Shown: positions 23,898-33,618, counted from the stretch's first letter. The stretch: 40,599 bases of DNA from an uncultured Lachnospiraceae bacterium (GCA_910578605.1 CAJTQG010000023.1:1-40599); one strand, 5' to 3'. Notes: a model not told the origin generated them from the letters alone. Translations and numbers: made by a program.

Positions 23898-25370
23898 ATG
23901 CTTTATATAGGAATTGATTTAGGAACATCGGCAGTAAAGCTTCTTTTGATGAAGGAAAATGGAAGCATACAAAAAATTGTGTCAAAAGAGTATCCCATTT
24001 GTTTTCCAAAAACAGGATGGGCAGAACAGAATCCAGAAGATTGGTATGAGAAGACGGTGGAGGGCATTAAAGAATTGACACAAGGGTGTGATAAGTCCCA
24101 AATTAAGGGAATCAGCTTTGGGGGACAAATGCATGGGCTTGTGATACTGGATGAGAGGGATTGTGTAATTCGACCTGCCATTTTGTGGAATGATGGAAGG
24201 ACAAAAAAACAGACGAACTATTTAAACGAGGAAATCGGCAGAAATGCATTGGTACAGTACACAGGAAATATTGCCTTTGCCGGATTTACGGCGCCAAAGT
24301 TATTATGGCTGCAGCACAAGGAGCCGGATAATTTTAAAAGAATTGCAAAACTTATGCTGCCAAAAGATTATTTAGTCTATTGTCTTTGCGGTGTTCACAG
24401 TACAGATTATTCCGATGCATCTGGTACATTGCTTTTGGATGTAGAGCATAAATGCTGGTCTGAAAAAATGCTTGATATATGTAAAATTACCACAAAGGTT
24501 TTGCCCAAGCTTTATGAGAGCTATGAGGTTGTGGGAACAATAAAAAAAGAGGTTGGAGCAGAGCTTGGACTGGGGCCGGATGTGAAAATCATAGCGGGGG
24601 CAGGGGACAATGCGGCGGGGGCAGTGGGCTGCGGAGCTGTAGGTGAAAACAAGTGCAATATTTCTGTTGGCACTTCAGGAACTATTTTTCTTTCAGCCAA
24701 AACTTTTTATGAGGATAGGGGCAATGCCCTTCATTCCTTCGCTCATGCAGATGGCAACTATCATCTGATGGGGTGTATGTTAAGCGCTGCCTCCTGCAAC
24801 AAGTGGTGGATGGAGGAGATTCTTCACACAAAGGATTACCAGGCACAACAGAGAACGATCCAAAAGCTAGGGGAAAATTCTGTTTATTTTCTGCCCTATC
24901 TTATGGGAGAGCGGGCGGTTCATAACAATCCTGATGCCAGGGGTATGTTTATTGGTCTTGGATTGGACACTTCTAGGGAGGAGATGACTCAGGCAGTGCT
25001 GGAAGGAGTTGCATTTGGCCTGAGGGATTCCTTAGAGGCAATGAAACAATTAGGAGTGGAGTTAAAGAGTGCAACACTTTGCGGAGGCGGCGGCAAAAGT
25101 CTGCTTTGGAAAAAAATATTAGCCAATGTATTGAATTTAGAGCTCCAGACATTAGAGTGTGAGCAGGGACCTGCCTACGGAAGCGCTATATTGGCAGCAG
25201 TGGGCTGCAAAGAGTATGAGAGTGTTGAGCAGGCGACAAAAACTTTGGTGAAAGTAAAAGAATCCATCAGCCCTGAGACCGAACTGACAGAAAAATATAA
25301 TCAGTGTTATGAGAAATTTAAAAGTATATATCCCGCAGTGAAAGAGTTATTTAGTGAGCTGTTGTTGTAA
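23898..25370 (+). CDS. xylB: Xylulokinase
   Basis: FGGY-family carbohydrate kinase of 490 residues. It phosphorylates D-xylulose to xylulose 5-phosphate for the pentose phosphate pathway. The N terminus carries IGIDLGTSAVK; then FGGQMHGLVILD, ILWNDGRT and KDYLVYCLCG are the xylulokinase-type core, followed by GAGDNAAGAVGCG and SVGTSGT, and the C-terminal LCGGGGKSLLWKKILA ADP-binding part. It is 8 bp after the isomerase and co-transcribed with it. Its last 24 bp overlap the convergent AraC gene. Other FGGY kinases cannot be fully excluded. Confidence 0.92.
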   Translation: MLYIGIDLGTSAVKLLLMKENGSIQKIVSKEYPICFPKTGWAEQNPEDWYEKTVEGIKELTQGCDKSQIKGISFGGQMHGLVILDERDCVIRPAILWNDGRTKKQTNYLNEEIGRNALVQYTGNIAFAGFTAPKLLWLQHKEPDNFKRIAKLMLPKDYLVYCLCGVHSTDYSDASGTLLLDVEHKCWSEKMLDICKITTKVLPKLYESYEVVGTIKKEVGAELGLGPDVKIIAGAGDNAAGAVGCGAVGENKCNISVGTSGTIFLSAKTFYEDRGNALHSFAHADGNYHLMGCMLSAASCNKWWMEEILHTKDYQAQQRTIQKLGENSVYFLPYLMGERAVHNNPDARGMFIGLGLDTSREEMTQAVLEGVAFGLRDSLEAMKQLGVELKSATLCGGGGKSLLWKKILANVLNLELQTLECEQGPAYGSAILAAVGCKEYESVEQATKTLVKVKESISPETELTEKYNQCYEKFKSIYPAVKELFSELLL

Positions 25371-26144
25371 ATTTATTTTTACATATTCCTTTGGACTCAT
25401 TTGAAATACTTTGCCAAAAGCTCGATGAAAGGTACGAATATTGTCAAAACCGGCTTCCATGGCAGCAGTGGTGATGGAATCTGTTGTGCTTAAAAGTCTG
25501 GAGGCAGCATATTCTACCCGCAGTCGATTGACATAGTCTGGAAAGGATGTGTGAAGCCGACTGGAAAAAAGTCGGGAAAGCCGGTATTTATCTATATAAA
25601 CCCCATCAGCCACGGATTGCAGAGTCAGTGGTTGTGTAAAATGGCCCGAGATATAATCTAACACTCTGTATAGAATATCATCATTGGCACAGGAGGCAGC
25701 ATCTAAATGTAATGCCGGCAGTAATCGGCACAATAATACTTTGGCATAGATTTCCTTTGTGAAGGAGGTCTCCTCCCTTTGGGTTATTGTTTGAGAAGCG
25801 TGAAGAATATCCGGGTGCAGGGAAGCTAATGAGTACACAAAAGGGTTTGGCCGCCAATTTGCAATCCACTGGTTGAATTCATGAAGCACAGCATCCTTAA
25901 ATAAAAGCACATACCCTTTGTTTTCCCCGCTTTCTTTTAATTCATAGGAGTGAACATAGTGAGGATAGATAACAGCTAGTTCTCCTTCTCTTACAATAGA
26001 TGTCTGTCCATCCACTGTTATTTCAATGGTGCCATTCTGTAGAATAACAAGCTCTAAGCCTTGGTGAAAATGAGCGGGAAAACTGAAATTTTCAAATGAA
26101 TTGATAAAAATATTTGAGTTTTTTACTTCATAAAATGGCAACAT
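25347..26144 (-). CDS. AraC-family transcriptional regulator
   Basis: 265 residues from ATG 26144, chosen for the GGAGGAGC site just upstream. The N-terminal cupin-like sensor (FPAHFHQGLELVILQNGTIE) is typical of sugar-sensing AraC proteins, and the C-terminal AraC/XylS double helix-turn-helix spans about 165-260, with TAAMEAGFDNIRTFHRAFGK near its end. It is convergent with xylB and divergent from the GH30 gene, so it is a likely local regulator of the isomerase/kinase and glycosidase/transporter units. Confidence 0.93.
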   Translation of the reverse strand: MLPFYEVKNSNIFINSFENFSFPAHFHQGLELVILQNGTIEITVDGQTSIVREGELAVIYPHYVHSYELKESGENKGYVLLFKDAVLHEFNQWIANWRPNPFVYSLASLHPDILHASQTITQREETSFTKEIYAKVLLCRLLPALHLDAASCANDDILYRVLDYISGHFTQPLTLQSVADGVYIDKYRLSRLFSSRLHTSFPDYVNRLRVEYAASRLLSTTDSITTAAMEAGFDNIRTFHRAFGKVFQMSPKEYVKINLQQQLTK

Positions 26145-26317
26145 AGCTCCTCCTAAAACGAAATGCATCAATGCAATAATTGTCTAATATTATATGAGAA
26201 AATGAACTTTTAAGCAAGAAAAAGTGAATAGGTAATTGTGAAACTTTATATTGATAAGTTTTGTACAATTATGAACTTTTTTGAAGGAGTTTCGCAAATA
26301 GCTAGAAAAAATAAATA

Positions 26318-28237
26318 GTGAAAGGTTGGAATATAAGAAAAATGATGGAAAAGAAATCAGAACACATTACATGGGTGAGTACAACAGAGGAACATCAGTG
26401 GGTGGAGAATGAGAAGCTTTCTGTAAGTTCTGTAAGGGAAAAGTCAGAAGATAAAGATAAGATGGGGCAAACAGAACAAAAATATTACGTGAAGGTGGAC
26501 CAGGAGGTAGGATATCAGAAGTTGGAAAAACATCCTTGGGGCGGCTGCTTTAATGAGAGAGGGTATCGTGCTATGGAAAAACTTTCAGAGGAGGAGAAAA
26601 ATAAAATTATCCATGCTCTGTTTGGACAGGAAGGTCTGGCACTCAGTGCGGCAAGGACACCTTTGGGGTCAAGCGATTACGCAATAGAATCCTATTCTTA
26701 TGACGAGACGGAGGGAGATTATGAGTGCAAGGATTTTTCTACTTCAAGGGATGACACCTATCTCATTCCGTACATTAAGAGAGCACTAGAGTGCAACCCA
26801 GATATTTACCTTTGGGCATCTCCATGGTCTCCTCCATCCTGGATAAAGAAGAATAAAGCTCTTGTAGGAGGCGAGATTGAGGATACCCATGACAATTTTA
26901 AGGCATATGCCAAATATTTTGTCAAATATATTCAGGAATACAAGGAAAAGGGAATTAAGGTGCAGATGGTAATGCCTCAAAATGAACCAACAATGAACAC
27001 GGCTTATGCTTCCTGTCTGTGGAGTGGGGAGCAGCTCAATACCTTTGTTCGGGATTATTTAGCCCCTGCATTTTTAAAGGAGAAGATAGATACAAAGATA
27101 TGGCTTGGTACATTTACGGATTCTGACTCCTCTCTGGTTGACCCAACTCTGTCAGACCCAGTGACGAAATCTATGATTGAGGGAGTGGGGTTCCAATGGT
27201 GGGGAAAACAAAAGGCGTTCATGATTTACAGGGAAAATACTGGCTTAAAGCTGATGCAGTCTGAGACTATATGCGGAAATGGTGAGAACAACTGGCAGTA
27301 TGCACAGGAACAGTTTGATCTAATAAAGGGCTACATGGAGGCAGGGGTGAATGCCTATATGCTGTGGAATATGGTGCTGGACGAAAAAGGAGAAAACACG
27401 GCTCCCAATCCATGGCATCAAAATTCACCGATTATCGTTCAATCTCAAGACGGTCAGGTAATTTATAATCCACAATATTATATGATGAAGCACTTTAGCC
27501 ATTTTGTGCAGGGAAATGCCAGAAGAATAAAAACTAGTTCTTTTGGAGTGGATGCCATAGCTTTCCAAAATTCTGACGGAGAAAACATATTGATTGTAAA
27601 GAATGGAAATGAAGACAGCAGAAAAGTATGTATTGATTTTAACAAAAGGACAGTGGAGGTGGAGCTGCTGCCTCATTCTTTTCACACCTTTATAGCTGCA
27701 GGGGAGATTAAGACTGACATGGATTCCAGTTTCACTCAGGAGATATCCAGTGAACCTCAGGAGCTCTGGATAAAATTGATACACAAGGATAGTGGTTTAG
27801 CCCTTGCTGTTAAAAATGCTTCCTATACCAATGGGGAGGAGCTTGTGTTATATGATAACCAAGGAACGGCAGACCAGATTTGGAAATTGGATAATCAGAC
27901 CAATCGAGATGAAATAGGAAAAGAAACCTATAAAATGATAAATAAACATAGCCTGCGTTTGGCCGGCATACAAGGAGGCAGTGCAGAAAGCGGTGCTGCT
28001 CTTTTACAGTGGGATGACGATGGTTCTGCTAATCAGCAGTGGAGGCTTCAAAAGGTGAAGATAGATGAAAAAATGTATGTGAAACTTATAAATGGAGGTA
28101 GCGGTTTGGCAGCAGCTCCAAAAAAGGGGGATGTTCATATAGGAACAGGACTTTGTCAACAGGCAGATAAGGATACAACGTCAGAACTATGGGAAATTGT
28201 TTTGATAAGCGGAGATAAAAAAATGCTTTCGCTGTAG
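26318..28237 (+). CDS. Cytosolic GH30-family glycosidase with C-terminal ricin-type domain
   Basis: 639 residues. Family GH30 is indicated by LWASPWSPPSWIKK, the acid/base E223 in MPQNEPTMNT and the nucleophile E316 in LMQSETICGNGENN. The (beta/alpha)8 barrel runs to about 400 and a beta-sandwich follows; residues 485-635 look like a ricin-type beta-trefoil with QxW-type repeats (ADQIWKL, ANQQWRL). There is no signal peptide, so the enzyme should act inside on imported oligosaccharides or glycosides (glucosyl or xylosyl are the usual GH30 substrates). The start is GTG 26318 or ATG 26342; neither has a clear ribosome site. The MFS gene lies 32 bp downstream. Confidence 0.88.
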   Translation: MKGWNIRKMMEKKSEHITWVSTTEEHQWVENEKLSVSSVREKSEDKDKMGQTEQKYYVKVDQEVGYQKLEKHPWGGCFNERGYRAMEKLSEEEKNKIIHALFGQEGLALSAARTPLGSSDYAIESYSYDETEGDYECKDFSTSRDDTYLIPYIKRALECNPDIYLWASPWSPPSWIKKNKALVGGEIEDTHDNFKAYAKYFVKYIQEYKEKGIKVQMVMPQNEPTMNTAYASCLWSGEQLNTFVRDYLAPAFLKEKIDTKIWLGTFTDSDSSLVDPTLSDPVTKSMIEGVGFQWWGKQKAFMIYRENTGLKLMQSETICGNGENNWQYAQEQFDLIKGYMEAGVNAYMLWNMVLDEKGENTAPNPWHQNSPIIVQSQDGQVIYNPQYYMMKHFSHFVQGNARRIKTSSFGVDAIAFQNSDGENILIVKNGNEDSRKVCIDFNKRTVEVELLPHSFHTFIAAGEIKTDMDSSFTQEISSEPQELWIKLIHKDSGLALAVKNASYTNGEELVLYDNQGTADQIWKLDNQTNRDEIGKETYKMINKHSLRLAGIQGGSAESGAALLQWDDDGSANQQWRLQKVKIDEKMYVKLINGGSGLAAAPKKGDVHIGTGLCQQADKDTTSELWEIVLISGDKKMLSL

Positions 28238-28269
28238 TTTGTTCGGAAAGGATAGGAGGAGCCTGAGGT

Positions 28270-29451
28270 ATGTCATATCAAAAAACAATAGCAGCCTGTT
28301 TTGTTGGTTACATAATACAGGCCATTGTAAATAATTTTGTGCCTTTGTTATTTCTCACCTTTCACAGCCAATATGGAATACCATTATCCCAAATTACATG
28401 GTTGGTTACGGTAAATTTTTGCATTCAGTTGTTGGTAGATTTGCTTTCTGTGAAATGGATTGATAAGATTGGTTATCGCCTCTCTCTATTGACAGCCCAT
28501 ATATTATCAGCGTTAGGTTTGATTCTCTTGATTTTTTTGCCGGAGCAGACAGGAGATGCTTTTGTAGGTCTGTTGATTTCGGTTGCCATATATGCTGTGG
28601 GGGGAGGTCTGCTGGAGGTTTTGCTCAGTCCGGTAGTGGAGGCTTGTCCTACTGAGCATAAGGAAAAAACTATGAGTTTGCTTCATTCGTTCTATTGCTG
28701 GGGGCATGTAGGTGTTGTATTGATTTCAACAATATTTTTTGCTGTGGCAGGGATGGAACACTGGAAGCTTCTGGCCTTTGTTTGGGCTCTTGTACCTATT
28801 GTAAATTTTTTTATATTTGCTGGGGCGCCCCTTGCCTCCCTGATAGAAGAGGGGGAGGAGGGAATGAACTTAAAGGAATTATTTTCTGTTAGTGTATTCT
28901 GGGTGTTTATGGCAATGATGATGTGTGCAGGAGCCAGTGAGCAGGCAGTGAGCCAGTGGGCGTCAACCTTTGCAGAAAAAGGACTGGGAGTTGGCAAAAC
29001 AGTAGGGGATTTGGCAGGTCCTATGTCATTTGCTCTCCTTATGGGGATATCTCGTTTTATCTACGGGAAGTATGGCCACAAAATAAAGCTGGAATATTTT
29101 ATGGCGGTGAGCGGAGTGCTGTGTATCTTTTCCTATCTTTGTATTGCCCTGATTCCCAATCCGGCAGTAGGTTTAATTGGCTGCGGTATCTGCGGTTTGT
29201 CCGTGGGAATTATGTGGCCCGGAACCTTTAGTAAAGGGGCATCTTCCATTAAAAGAGGAGGTACGGCTATGTTTGCTCTTTTTGCACTGGCAGGGGATTT
29301 GGGCTGTGCAGGAGGGCCTACCTTAGCTGGTATTGTATCTGGCTGTATGGGAGATAATTTGCGGATGGGAATATTAGCAGCAGTTATTTTTCCGGTTCTC
29401 ATGGTGGCAGGATTGTTTGGGGCAGGAAAAGGAAAACAACAAAGAGTGTAA
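28270..29451 (+). CDS. MFS transporter
   Basis: 393 residues with about twelve hydrophobic helices and a central loop. The signature VKWIDKIGYRLSLL between helices 2 and 3 matches the MFS loop (D-R-x-G-R/K type). It is probably a sugar or glycoside importer, because it is 32 bp downstream of the GH30 gene and in the sugar locus. The ATG has AGGAGGAGCCTGAGG upstream. The terminator hairpin overlaps its last codons. Confidence 0.88.
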   Translation: MSYQKTIAACFVGYIIQAIVNNFVPLLFLTFHSQYGIPLSQITWLVTVNFCIQLLVDLLSVKWIDKIGYRLSLLTAHILSALGLILLIFLPEQTGDAFVGLLISVAIYAVGGGLLEVLLSPVVEACPTEHKEKTMSLLHSFYCWGHVGVVLISTIFFAVAGMEHWKLLAFVWALVPIVNFFIFAGAPLASLIEEGEEGMNLKELFSVSVFWVFMAMMMCAGASEQAVSQWASTFAEKGLGVGKTVGDLAGPMSFALLMGISRFIYGKYGHKIKLEYFMAVSGVLCIFSYLCIALIPNPAVGLIGCGICGLSVGIMWPGTFSKGASSIKRGGTAMFALFALAGDLGCAGGPTLAGIVSGCMGDNLRMGILAAVIFPVLMVAGLFGAGKGKQQRV

Positions 29452-29469
29452 TGCTCCTTGTTGTTTTTT
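29433..29469 (+). terminator. Intrinsic terminator overlapping the MFS stop codon
   Basis: AAAACAACAA and its complement TTGTTGTTTT, with an inner GAG/CTC pairing, flank the stop and end in TTTTTT. It ends the GH30-MFS unit. Confidence 0.75.
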
Positions 29470-29542
29470 GTTTTATAGGTAATTTTCTCCAATTATAGCA
29501 AAAAATTTATGAGACTGCCATCTGTCAGCTTGTGCAAGGTTA

Positions 29543-29571
29543 TTGATTTTCCATGAAATTAGTGGTATAGT
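29543..29571 (+). promoter_or_regulatory. Sigma-A promoter for the chemoreceptor
   Basis: TTGATT (29543-29548), 17 bp and TATAGT (29566-29571), giving a leader of about 90 bases before the ATG. No sigma-D (flagellar-type) promoter was noticed. Confidence 0.5.
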
Positions 29572-29668
29572 AACAATAGTGTTAGGCTGGACTAATAAAG
29601 GGTAGTAGTTTGCTCAATATGTTCCAAGAGAGTTTGAAAATCTGGAGACAGAAAGGAGTTGTATACAA

Positions 29669-31393
29669 ATGGGAAGAAAGCCGAGAGGTCTTAGTATCAG
29701 TGTGAAAATCTTACTTCCTGTAAGTATGGTATTGATTTTAGTTTGTCTTGTAATGGGAATGAATTCCTATATCAGGATGCGGGAGGGATTTGTGGAGCAG
29801 GGAGTGGACAGTGCAGATGTGGCGGCAAATATTGCGGTGAGCGCTGTGGATGGGGATAAAATAACAGAACTTGATGAAGGCGGTCAGGAGGCAGAGTATT
29901 ATGAGCAGCTGCATCAATCTCTTCTTCATGTTAAGAAAACTTGCGGTATAGCCTATGTCTATGCATTGTATACAGATAAAAGCAAGGTATATTATTATGT
30001 AGACACAGACGAAACAGAGGGACAGAATGATTTTGGAGATGAATTTGAGGATTCCTATGAGGAGCTTGCCAGTGTGTTTGGCGGGGAGGAGTATATACAA
30101 GATTATATTGATTCTACAAAGGACGGAGATTTAATTACTGTTTACAAGCCTATAAAGGACAGCGGTGGAAGTGTGGTGGCAATTTTAGGCTGTGATTATG
30201 ATGCATCTAGTGTTGTACAACGTCTAAATGTTTCCCGAAATCAAGTGTTCCAGATTGGAGCGGTGTGCCTTGTTGTAGCATTAGTATTGTTGGTGATTAT
30301 AGTATGGGGAATTATGAAAAATATGCGGCTAGTGGACAGCAAATTATATGATTTGGTAAATCATGGAGGTGATTTGACACAAAAGCTAAATATACATTCC
30401 GGTGATGAGATGGAATTGATTGCGGGAAGTGTGAACATGTTGCTGGATTATATCTGTCAGATTATGCAGAACATATTTCACAATTCAGAGGAGTTAAATG
30501 TATCCTCCAAGGAAGTGCTGGATTCTTTAATAGATGCAAAGGACAGTGTATCAGATGTATCTGCCACCATGGAGCAGATGAGCGCTGCCATGGAAGAGAC
30601 GGATGCTTCCCTGACATTAGTGACAAAGTCTGTGTCAGAAGTTTACCAGACTATTGAAAGTATAGCAGCATCGGCCCATGAGGGGGCTGTCTCCTCCCAG
30701 GAAATTATGGGAAATGCTGCTAGTATTTATCAGCAGGCTGTGATTCAGCAAAGTACAGTCAAAACAAAGGTGGGGGATATGGTGGAGGCAATTAATGAAA
30801 AAATTGATCACTCCCATGCGGTAAAGAAAATCAATGAGCTGACTCAGGAAATATTAGAGATTACAAGTCAAACAAATTTATTGTCATTAAATGCAAGTAT
30901 AGAAGCGGCGAGAGCAGGGGAATTGGGCAAGGGCTTTGCTGTAGTTGCCGGAGAAATCGGGCAGCTTGCCAATCATTCTGCTCAGGCTGCCATGCAGATT
31001 CAGCAGGTTAGCCAGGAAGTAATCAATGCGGTAGATGAGCTGGCAGAGGAATCTCAAAATATGGTTCACTTTATAGATGAGGTGGCTATGAGCGGCTATG
31101 AAAAATTGCTGGATACAAGTGAGCATTACAGGGCAGATGTGAGTGCAATGAACGAAAAAATGGAAGAGTTTCAAAGGGAGAGCAGACAGCTAGAGAGCAC
31201 TATGGATTCGGTGAAGGATGCCATTGACTCCATTAACAAGGCGGTTGAGGAGAGTACAATGGGAATTACAGATACAACACAGATGGCGGTGCAGCTTACA
31301 TCAAGCATTATGGAAATAGAAGAGCAGGCAAGCGCTAACAAAGAGATTTCCCAGCAACTGAATTCAGAGGTACACAAGTTTAAACTAGAGTGA
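29669..31393 (+). CDS. Methyl-accepting chemotaxis protein
   Basis: 574 residues. A membrane helix at about 12-32, an extracellular sensor domain (about 35-190, with the TDKSKVYYYVDTDETEG and GCDYDAS segments of Cache-type sensors), a second helix at about 195-216, a HAMP-like stretch and a long cytoplasmic coiled coil. The kinase-control tip ITSQTNLLSLNASIEAARAG begins near residue 398 and is highly conserved. It should signal through CheW/CheA; its ligand is unknown. No other chemotaxis genes are in the window. The ATG has GAAAGGAG upstream, and a terminator follows. Confidence 0.95.
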   Translation: MGRKPRGLSISVKILLPVSMVLILVCLVMGMNSYIRMREGFVEQGVDSADVAANIAVSAVDGDKITELDEGGQEAEYYEQLHQSLLHVKKTCGIAYVYALYTDKSKVYYYVDTDETEGQNDFGDEFEDSYEELASVFGGEEYIQDYIDSTKDGDLITVYKPIKDSGGSVVAILGCDYDASSVVQRLNVSRNQVFQIGAVCLVVALVLLVIIVWGIMKNMRLVDSKLYDLVNHGGDLTQKLNIHSGDEMELIAGSVNMLLDYICQIMQNIFHNSEELNVSSKEVLDSLIDAKDSVSDVSATMEQMSAAMEETDASLTLVTKSVSEVYQTIESIAASAHEGAVSSQEIMGNAASIYQQAVIQQSTVKTKVGDMVEAINEKIDHSHAVKKINELTQEILEITSQTNLLSLNASIEAARAGELGKGFAVVAGEIGQLANHSAQAAMQIQQVSQEVINAVDELAEESQNMVHFIDEVAMSGYEKLLDTSEHYRADVSAMNEKMEEFQRESRQLESTMDSVKDAIDSINKAVEESTMGITDTTQMAVQLTSSIMEIEEQASANKEISQQLNSEVHKFKLE

Positions 31394-31410
31394 TACCATA
31401 GCTAATAAAA

Positions 31411-31446
31411 TAATAAATGGGGCGGATAAAACAGCCCCATTTATTA
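31411..31446. terminator. Bidirectional terminator between chemoreceptor and nitroreductase
   Basis: AATAAATGGGGC and GCCCCATTTATT are perfect 12-bp arms around a 10-base loop, extended by flanking A/T pairs. It is placed between convergent genes and can serve both. Confidence 0.75.
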
Positions 31447-31460
31447 TAAAGGTAGACAGA

Positions 31461-31994
31461 TTAAATAAAGGTACAAATCTCTTCTACGGTTTTTCTTTTT
31501 GGCATCTCAGGTTCAATATCAGCATATCCAACACTAACAACAGCCACAATCTCTTCCGTATCAGGAATTTGAAAGAATTCTCGGATTTTCTCATGATCAT
31601 AAATTCCCATAATCAATGTTCCAAGACCTAACTCTTGTGCTTTTAAGCAAATATTTTGAATTTGCAGTCCATTGTCAAAATATTGCCATCCGTTTTGTAA
31701 GTGGGAGGAATAATTGCCGTCCTTCTCAAAGCCGCTTCTGTTTTTGACAACGGTGGACACAATGACTACAGGTGCATTTTTAATATTGTTTTGGTTAAAT
31801 TCCGGCAGACAGGGCAGAAACTTTTTTGTTTTTTCAAGAGTGTCGGTTATGTAGTAGCGGGATACTTGGGAGTTTTTCCAAGATGGTGCCATAATAGCAG
31901 CCCTGATAAGCTCTTGAATCAGCTCCTGTGTAACAGGTTGTTCTTTGTATTTTCGAATGCTTCTTCTCTTAGTTAAACATTGCTGTAATTCCAT
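31461..31994 (-). CDS. Nitroreductase-family protein
   Basis: 177 residues from ATG 31994, chosen because AAAGGAGAGG lies nine bases upstream; a frame-continuing ATG at 32003 is too close to it. The FMN-binding start KRRSIRKYKEQPV, the APSWKNSQVSRYYI segment and GLGTLIMGIYDHEKIREFF are typical of the family. It probably reduces nitro, quinone or related substrates with NAD(P)H and FMN. It is a single gene convergent with the chemoreceptor. Confidence 0.92.
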   Translation of the reverse strand: MELQQCLTKRRSIRKYKEQPVTQELIQELIRAAIMAPSWKNSQVSRYYITDTLEKTKKFLPCLPEFNQNNIKNAPVVIVSTVVKNRSGFEKDGNYSSHLQNGWQYFDNGLQIQNICLKAQELGLGTLIMGIYDHEKIREFFQIPDTEEIVAVVSVGYADIEPEMPKRKTVEEICTFI

Positions 31995-32141
31995 ATATTT
32001 CATCCTCTCCTTTTTTGAGTATATTGTAAGACAAGTATACACATCTTATTATACTTTCGCAACTTTTTATATAGGAATTTTTTTATTTTTATGGTAAAAT
32101 ATGCACGAAGCAATGAGCAAAAGGCATGCTGCTTTACAGTA

Positions 32142-32174
32142 TTTTGCAAATGTGGCTTTATATAGTTACAAAAA
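32142..32174 (+). repeat. Dispersed intergenic element, copy 2 (promoter-like)
   Basis: TTGCAA (32144-32149), the 17-bp spacer ATGTGGCTTTATATAGT and TACAAA (32167-32172) match copy 1 at 54-86. It lies 38 bases before the NSS transporter start and could be its promoter. Confidence 0.5.
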
Positions 32175-32211
32175 TTTATAGAAAGGATGGGGAACTACCC
32201 CTAATAGAAAA

Positions 32212-33618
32212 ATGTTAAAAGAAAAAAAACGAAATTCTTTTTCAGGTTCCATCGGCTTTGTGCTTGTGGCTGCGGGAAGTGCAGTGGGACTTGGAAATAT
32301 TTGGAGATTTCCTTATCTTGCTGCTAAGGACGGAGGAGGACTTTTCCTAGTATTGTATTTGATATTAGCGATTACTTTTGGATTTACTCTTCTCACCACA
32401 GAGATTGCCATAGGAAGAAAGACAAAGCAAAGCCCGCTGACAGCGTACAGTAAACTAAAGGAAAAGTGGGGTTTTATCGGTGTGCTGGCATGTTTGGTTC
32501 CGGTTATTATTTTGCCTTATTACTGTGTAATAGGGGGATGGGTTGTAAAATACTTTCTGGTTTATCTGACAGGGGAAGGGGATAAAGCCGCATCAGACGG
32601 ATATTTTACAAGTTATATTACAGGGGAATGGCAGCCTGCTCTTCTTATGATTATCTTTTTATTAATGGTGGCCGTTATTATATTTATGGGAGTGAATAAG
32701 GGGATTGAGGCATGTTCAAAGGTGATTATGCCTATTCTGCTTGTTCTTGTTGTAGGTATTGCTATATTTTCTATGACAATTCATTATACGGATCATGCAG
32801 GTGTGACTAGGACAGGCTTGGAGGGCTTTAAGATTTATGTGGTTCCCAATTTTGACAATATGACAATAAAGGGATTTTTTACAGTTCTGCTAGATGCTAT
32901 GGGACAGTTGTTCTTTAGCTTAAGTGTTGCAATGGGAATTATGATTGCCTATGGCTCCTATGTGAGGGATGATGCTAATTTAGTGAAATCTATTAATCAA
33001 ATAGAAATTTTTGATACAGTGGTAGCATTTTTGGCAGGCGTAATGATTATTCCGGCTGTATATACATTTATGGGACGAGAGGGAATGGCGGCATCAGGGC
33101 CAAGTCTTATGTTTGTCTCCCTGCCTAAAGTATTTACATCTATGGGAAAAATAGGTGCTGTTGTAGGTCTTTTATTTTTTGCCATGGTGTTTTTTGCGGC
33201 TCTGACTAGTGCGGTTTCTGTTATGGAAGCAGTGGTTTCTAGCTTTATGGATAAATTTCATATGTCTAGAATAAAGGCAACTGCCATTGAGACAAGCATT
33301 GCGCTTGTGGGAGGGATTATTGTATGTCTTGGTTACAATAAGTTGTTTTTTGAAATTACCCTGCCAAATGGAGCAAAGGCACAGATTCTTGATATTATGG
33401 ATTATATTAGCAACAATTGTTTTATGCCTTTAGTGGCAATCGGAACATGTATATTGATTGGATGGATTGTGAAACCGAAGACAGTGATAGATGAAGTGGA
33501 GAAATCTGGATGTAAATTCGGCAGAAAGAAGCTTTATATTGTAATGATACAATATATTGCGCCCATATTGTTGGTGATATTATTGTTGAAATCATTGGGA
33601 ATTCTAACGTTTATTTAA
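32212..33618 (+). CDS. Sodium-dependent transporter of the NSS family
   Basis: 468 residues with about eleven or twelve membrane helices. The N-terminal signature GSAVGLGNIWRFPYLAAKDG is the sodium and substrate site of the neurotransmitter:sodium symporter family (LeuT/TnaT type), and helix 6-7 segments (GQLFFSLSVAMGIMIAYGSY) fit. It imports an amino acid or related molecule with Na+; the substrate is unknown. The gene has a weak ribosome site. A DUF1871-like small gene follows 51 bp later. Confidence 0.94.
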   Translation: MLKEKKRNSFSGSIGFVLVAAGSAVGLGNIWRFPYLAAKDGGGLFLVLYLILAITFGFTLLTTEIAIGRKTKQSPLTAYSKLKEKWGFIGVLACLVPVIILPYYCVIGGWVVKYFLVYLTGEGDKAASDGYFTSYITGEWQPALLMIIFLLMVAVIIFMGVNKGIEACSKVIMPILLVLVVGIAIFSMTIHYTDHAGVTRTGLEGFKIYVVPNFDNMTIKGFFTVLLDAMGQLFFSLSVAMGIMIAYGSYVRDDANLVKSINQIEIFDTVVAFLAGVMIIPAVYTFMGREGMAASGPSLMFVSLPKVFTSMGKIGAVVGLLFFAMVFFAALTSAVSVMEAVVSSFMDKFHMSRIKATAIETSIALVGGIIVCLGYNKLFFEITLPNGAKAQILDIMDYISNNCFMPLVAIGTCILIGWIVKPKTVIDEVEKSGCKFGRKKLYIVMIQYIAPILLVILLLKSLGILTFI

